Translations under genes and position numbers: made by a program
In this document: one piece after another, positions 13,309 to 15,013 of the stretch
How the letters are laid out: each line of letters starts with the position of its first letter
How positions within the stretch are numbered: position 1 is the first letter of the stretch
Notes under the pieces: model-generated
Told to the model about the DNA's origin: nothing
What the model saw: the letters and a program-made list of their open reading frames with translations, nothing else
Database searches by the model: none
Source of the DNA: Dehalococcoidia bacterium
GTDB taxonomy: Bacteria; Chloroflexota; Dehalococcoidia; UBA6926
Assembly (NCBI GenBank): GCA_012271225.1
Contig: JAAXGS010000021.1
Location: 1-15,013 of the forward strand
Direction: 5' to 3'
Length of the DNA: 15,013 nt

Positions 13309-14621
13309 GGAGTACCGGCCACCGGCTCTCGTGGTTTTCTTGCAGCGAGAACTAGCAGGCCGCCGATGGCCCAGAACGCGGCCAACATCACGAACGGCAT
13401 GTCGTAGTTGCCGAACCACTGCCACATGAGGCCAGCGGCGAACGGGCTGGCCGCGCCCGCAACGTTCGCCATGGGTGTCAGCATTCCCCGGATCGCGCCC
13501 ATATTCGCGCTCCCAAAGTATTGGGCCAGCGCGACATTGACCATCGGGATAAACCCGCCCATCGTGAAGCCGTACAGCACGGCGTAGGCAAGAACCACCT
13601 CGCGGCCCGCGCCAACCACGAGAAGCAGCAGGCATGCGCCGGTTGGAATCATTGCGGCGGACAGAGCCAGCCGGGCGCCGAATCGCTCAGCCAGGAAACC
13701 GTAGAACAGCTTGCTCACCAACGCCGCCCCGGCGAGCACGGTGGCAGCGACTGCCGCCTCTGCCACGCTGAGGCCCTTGTCCTGCATATAGGCCACCTGG
13801 TGGAAGAGCACGCCAAACAGCCCGGCCTGTCCAAGCGCCTGCGCGGCCGCCATGGCCCAGAACGCCGCCGTTCCCAACGCCTCGCGCGGCGTCCACGGAT
13901 ACTCAACCTGTTGAGCGGCGGCCTGCTCCGGAACCGGGGAACTGTCGTCAGAGGCTTCCTGAGGCGTGCCGTCGGGAATCAGACCGACGTCGCCCGGTTG
14001 GCGTCGCAGCAGGAGAAGCGCGGCAGGCGTGAGGATCACGATGACGCCGACGCCCAACACAACCCATGCTCCACGCCATCCAATAGCCTCGATGAGGATG
14101 CCCGCAATTGGCGCAACGACAAATCCGCCGATGGATATGCCGATGCTGCTGATCGCGAAGACGCGGCCTCGCATCCGAATGAACCACTTGGCAAGGATCG
14201 CCGCGCCAAGAAGCTGCCAGTTCATGGTGGTGGCAACGACGCCGAATGCAATGCCAAACAGGAGGTAGAACTGCCACATCGCTTCGACGAACGACGTGGC
14301 AACAAGAGCGAGCCCGGCTATGATGCTGCCGATTGTGACGACAACTCGCGCTCCTTCACGCTTGTCCAGCATGATGCCGATCAGTGGGAGAACAGGGATT
14401 GCGGCGAGGCGGAACAGAGCGACCGCCGAGAACTCGGCGCGGGACACGCCAAGAGCCTCACTCATCGGCACAACGAAGAATGAAATGCCGTAGCCGGCGA
14501 TCCCCGCTGTGAGCATGTTGCTGGTGAACGTGATGCCGAGGATGACCCACCCGTAGAAAAACGGGGATCGTCGCACCAGGAGCGGGACGCGCCGTCCCTC
14601 AGCAAGGTTCCCGAAAGTCAA
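13305..14621 (-). CDS. MFS transporter, OFA-like (oxalate/formate antiporter type)
   Basis: A 438-aa integral membrane transporter of the major facilitator superfamily with about 12 hydrophobic segments in two sets of six. The cytoplasmic central loop is at about 207-247, polar with DDSSPVPEQAAAQQ. PFFYGWVILGITF opens TM1. GIMLDKREGARVV (82-94) is the loop 2-3 motif. AKWFIRMRGRVFAISSIGISIGG (144-166) resembles OFA/monocarboxylate-type transporters. FYGFLAERFGARLA in the second half is the repeat of the loop motif. The substrate is probably a small anion or carboxylate, by inference. The start at 14621 is TTG, overlapping the upstream gene's TGA as TTGA. A later GTG at about residue 16, just before the first membrane segment, is possible. 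The C-terminal third closely resembles the upstream transporter. Confidence 0.88.
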   Translation of the reverse strand: MTFGNLAEGRRVPLLVRRSPFFYGWVILGITFTSNMLTAGIAGYGISFFVVPMSEALGVSRAEFSAVALFRLAAIPVLPLIGIMLDKREGARVVVTIGSIIAGLALVATSFVEAMWQFYLLFGIAFGVVATTMNWQLLGAAILAKWFIRMRGRVFAISSIGISIGGFVVAPIAGILIEAIGWRGAWVVLGVGVIVILTPAALLLLRRQPGDVGLIPDGTPQEASDDSSPVPEQAAAQQVEYPWTPREALGTAAFWAMAAAQALGQAGLFGVLFHQVAYMQDKGLSVAEAAVAATVLAGAALVSKLFYGFLAERFGARLALSAAMIPTGACLLLLVVGAGREVVLAYAVLYGFTMGGFIPMVNVALAQYFGSANMGAIRGMLTPMANVAGAASPFAAGLMWQWFGNYDMPFVMLAAFWAIGGLLVLAARKPREPVAGTP

Positions 14622-15013
14622 CTACGGCTCTTTTCCGGCGCCCACGGCGCTTTGGGTTCTGAGGCCAGCAGCACGATGACGCCGCCAAAGAACCAGCCCG
14701 CGCCCAGCAGCACGAACGCAAGGTCATAGTTGCCCAGCCACTGCCACATCCAGCCCACGGCAAACGGGCTCCCCGCCGCCACGATGTTCGCCGCCGGCGT
14801 CACCGCGCCGCGTATCGCCCCCATATGCTGCCGCCCAAAGTACTGCGCCAGCGCCACGTTCATCAACGGCATGAACCCGCCCATCGTCAGGCCGTGCGTC
14901 ACCGCATAGACCAGCAGCATCTCCCTGCCGCCGCCAACCACAAGCAGCAGGACGGACAGCCCCGCGGGCATCATGGAGAGCGGCAGAACCCACCGCACGT
15001 GCACACGCTCAAC
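14618..15013 (-). CDS. MFS transporter, C-terminal part (cut by window edge)
   Basis: The last 131 codons of a second MFS protein; the frame remains open to the right end of the window (VERVHVRW...), so the start lies outside. A GTG at 15002-15004 is in frame but is not the real start. Segments such as GLTMGGFMPLMNVALAQYFG, MGAIRGAVTPAANIV and SPFAVGWMWQWLGNYDLAFV align without gaps to the neighbouring transporter's final four membrane helices, more than half of positions being identical by eye. This marks a tandem duplication. Its TGA (14618-14620) overlaps the TTG start of the next gene, suggesting translational coupling in one operon. Confidence 0.85.
   Translation of the reverse strand, partial: VERVHVRWVLPLSMMPAGLSVLLLVVGGGREMLLVYAVTHGLTMGGFMPLMNVALAQYFGRQHMGAIRGAVTPAANIVAAGSPFAVGWMWQWLGNYDLAFVLLGAGWFFGGVIVLLASEPKAPWAPEKSRS

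Noticed and set aside
13521..14483. Plus-strand open frame of 320 codons opposite the MFS gene
   Set aside because: Its composition is low-complexity polar and it lies opposite a clear 12-helix transporter, so it is a shadow frame.
1..15013. CRISPR array, insertion sequence, integrase or phage genes
   Set aside because: I saw no regularly spaced identical repeats, no transposase or integrase motifs and no terminal inverted repeats. The tRNA-Ser gene has no visible direct repeat of its 3' end that would suggest an attachment site.

Overview
The window is G+C-rich bacterial chromosomal DNA, densely packed with ordinary housekeeping and accessory genes. No phage, transposon or CRISPR signature is visible. 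The gene mix is an InhA-like FabI, a bacterial PAC2-family protein, a PIG-L/LmbE deacetylase, an RND permease that appears to lack its outer-membrane docking parts, and tandem OFA-like MFS transporters. This would fit a Chloroflexota (Dehalococcoidia/SAR202-like) genome. An actinobacterium-like monoderm is the alternative. The placement is inference, since there is no rRNA or other taxonomic marker here.

Left part (1-5160). A gene-free stretch (1-345) with two pairs of imperfect direct repeats precedes a LysR-type regulator on the minus strand. Divergent from it is a small transcription unit of about 300 nt. It has an A+T-rich LysR-type operator, a purine-rich leader, a 48-codon ORF with a good ribosome binding site, a stop codon lying in a hairpin loop, a second perfect hairpin, a 16S-tail-like CACCTCCTCCCC stretch and a strong intrinsic terminator. 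This is the least conventional object in the window. Next come fabI-hisS (minus strand, one operon), then a plus-strand crotonase/enoyl-CoA hydratase with a recognisable promoter, ended by a 15-bp perfect hairpin.

Middle (5317-12057). A PAC2-family gene (minus) and a PIG-L deacetylase (plus) diverge from a shared A+T-rich promoter spot. Convergent with the deacetylase is a minus-strand block in transcription order sucC, sucD and an RND permease of 868 aa. SucCD make succinyl-CoA synthetase of the TCA cycle. The RND protein has both proton-relay aspartates, but its two extracytoplasmic loops are each about 90 residues shorter than in AcrB.

Right part (12275-15013). A tRNA-Ser(UGA) gene on the minus strand has its own promoter. 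A plus-strand unit follows: a good promoter and Shine-Dalgarno lead into a small signal-peptide ORF that appears frameshifted, then an unrecognised 184-aa protein in the same frame after one TAG. That gene ends tail to tail with the second of two tandem paralogous MFS transporters (minus strand). The first of these is cut by the window edge.
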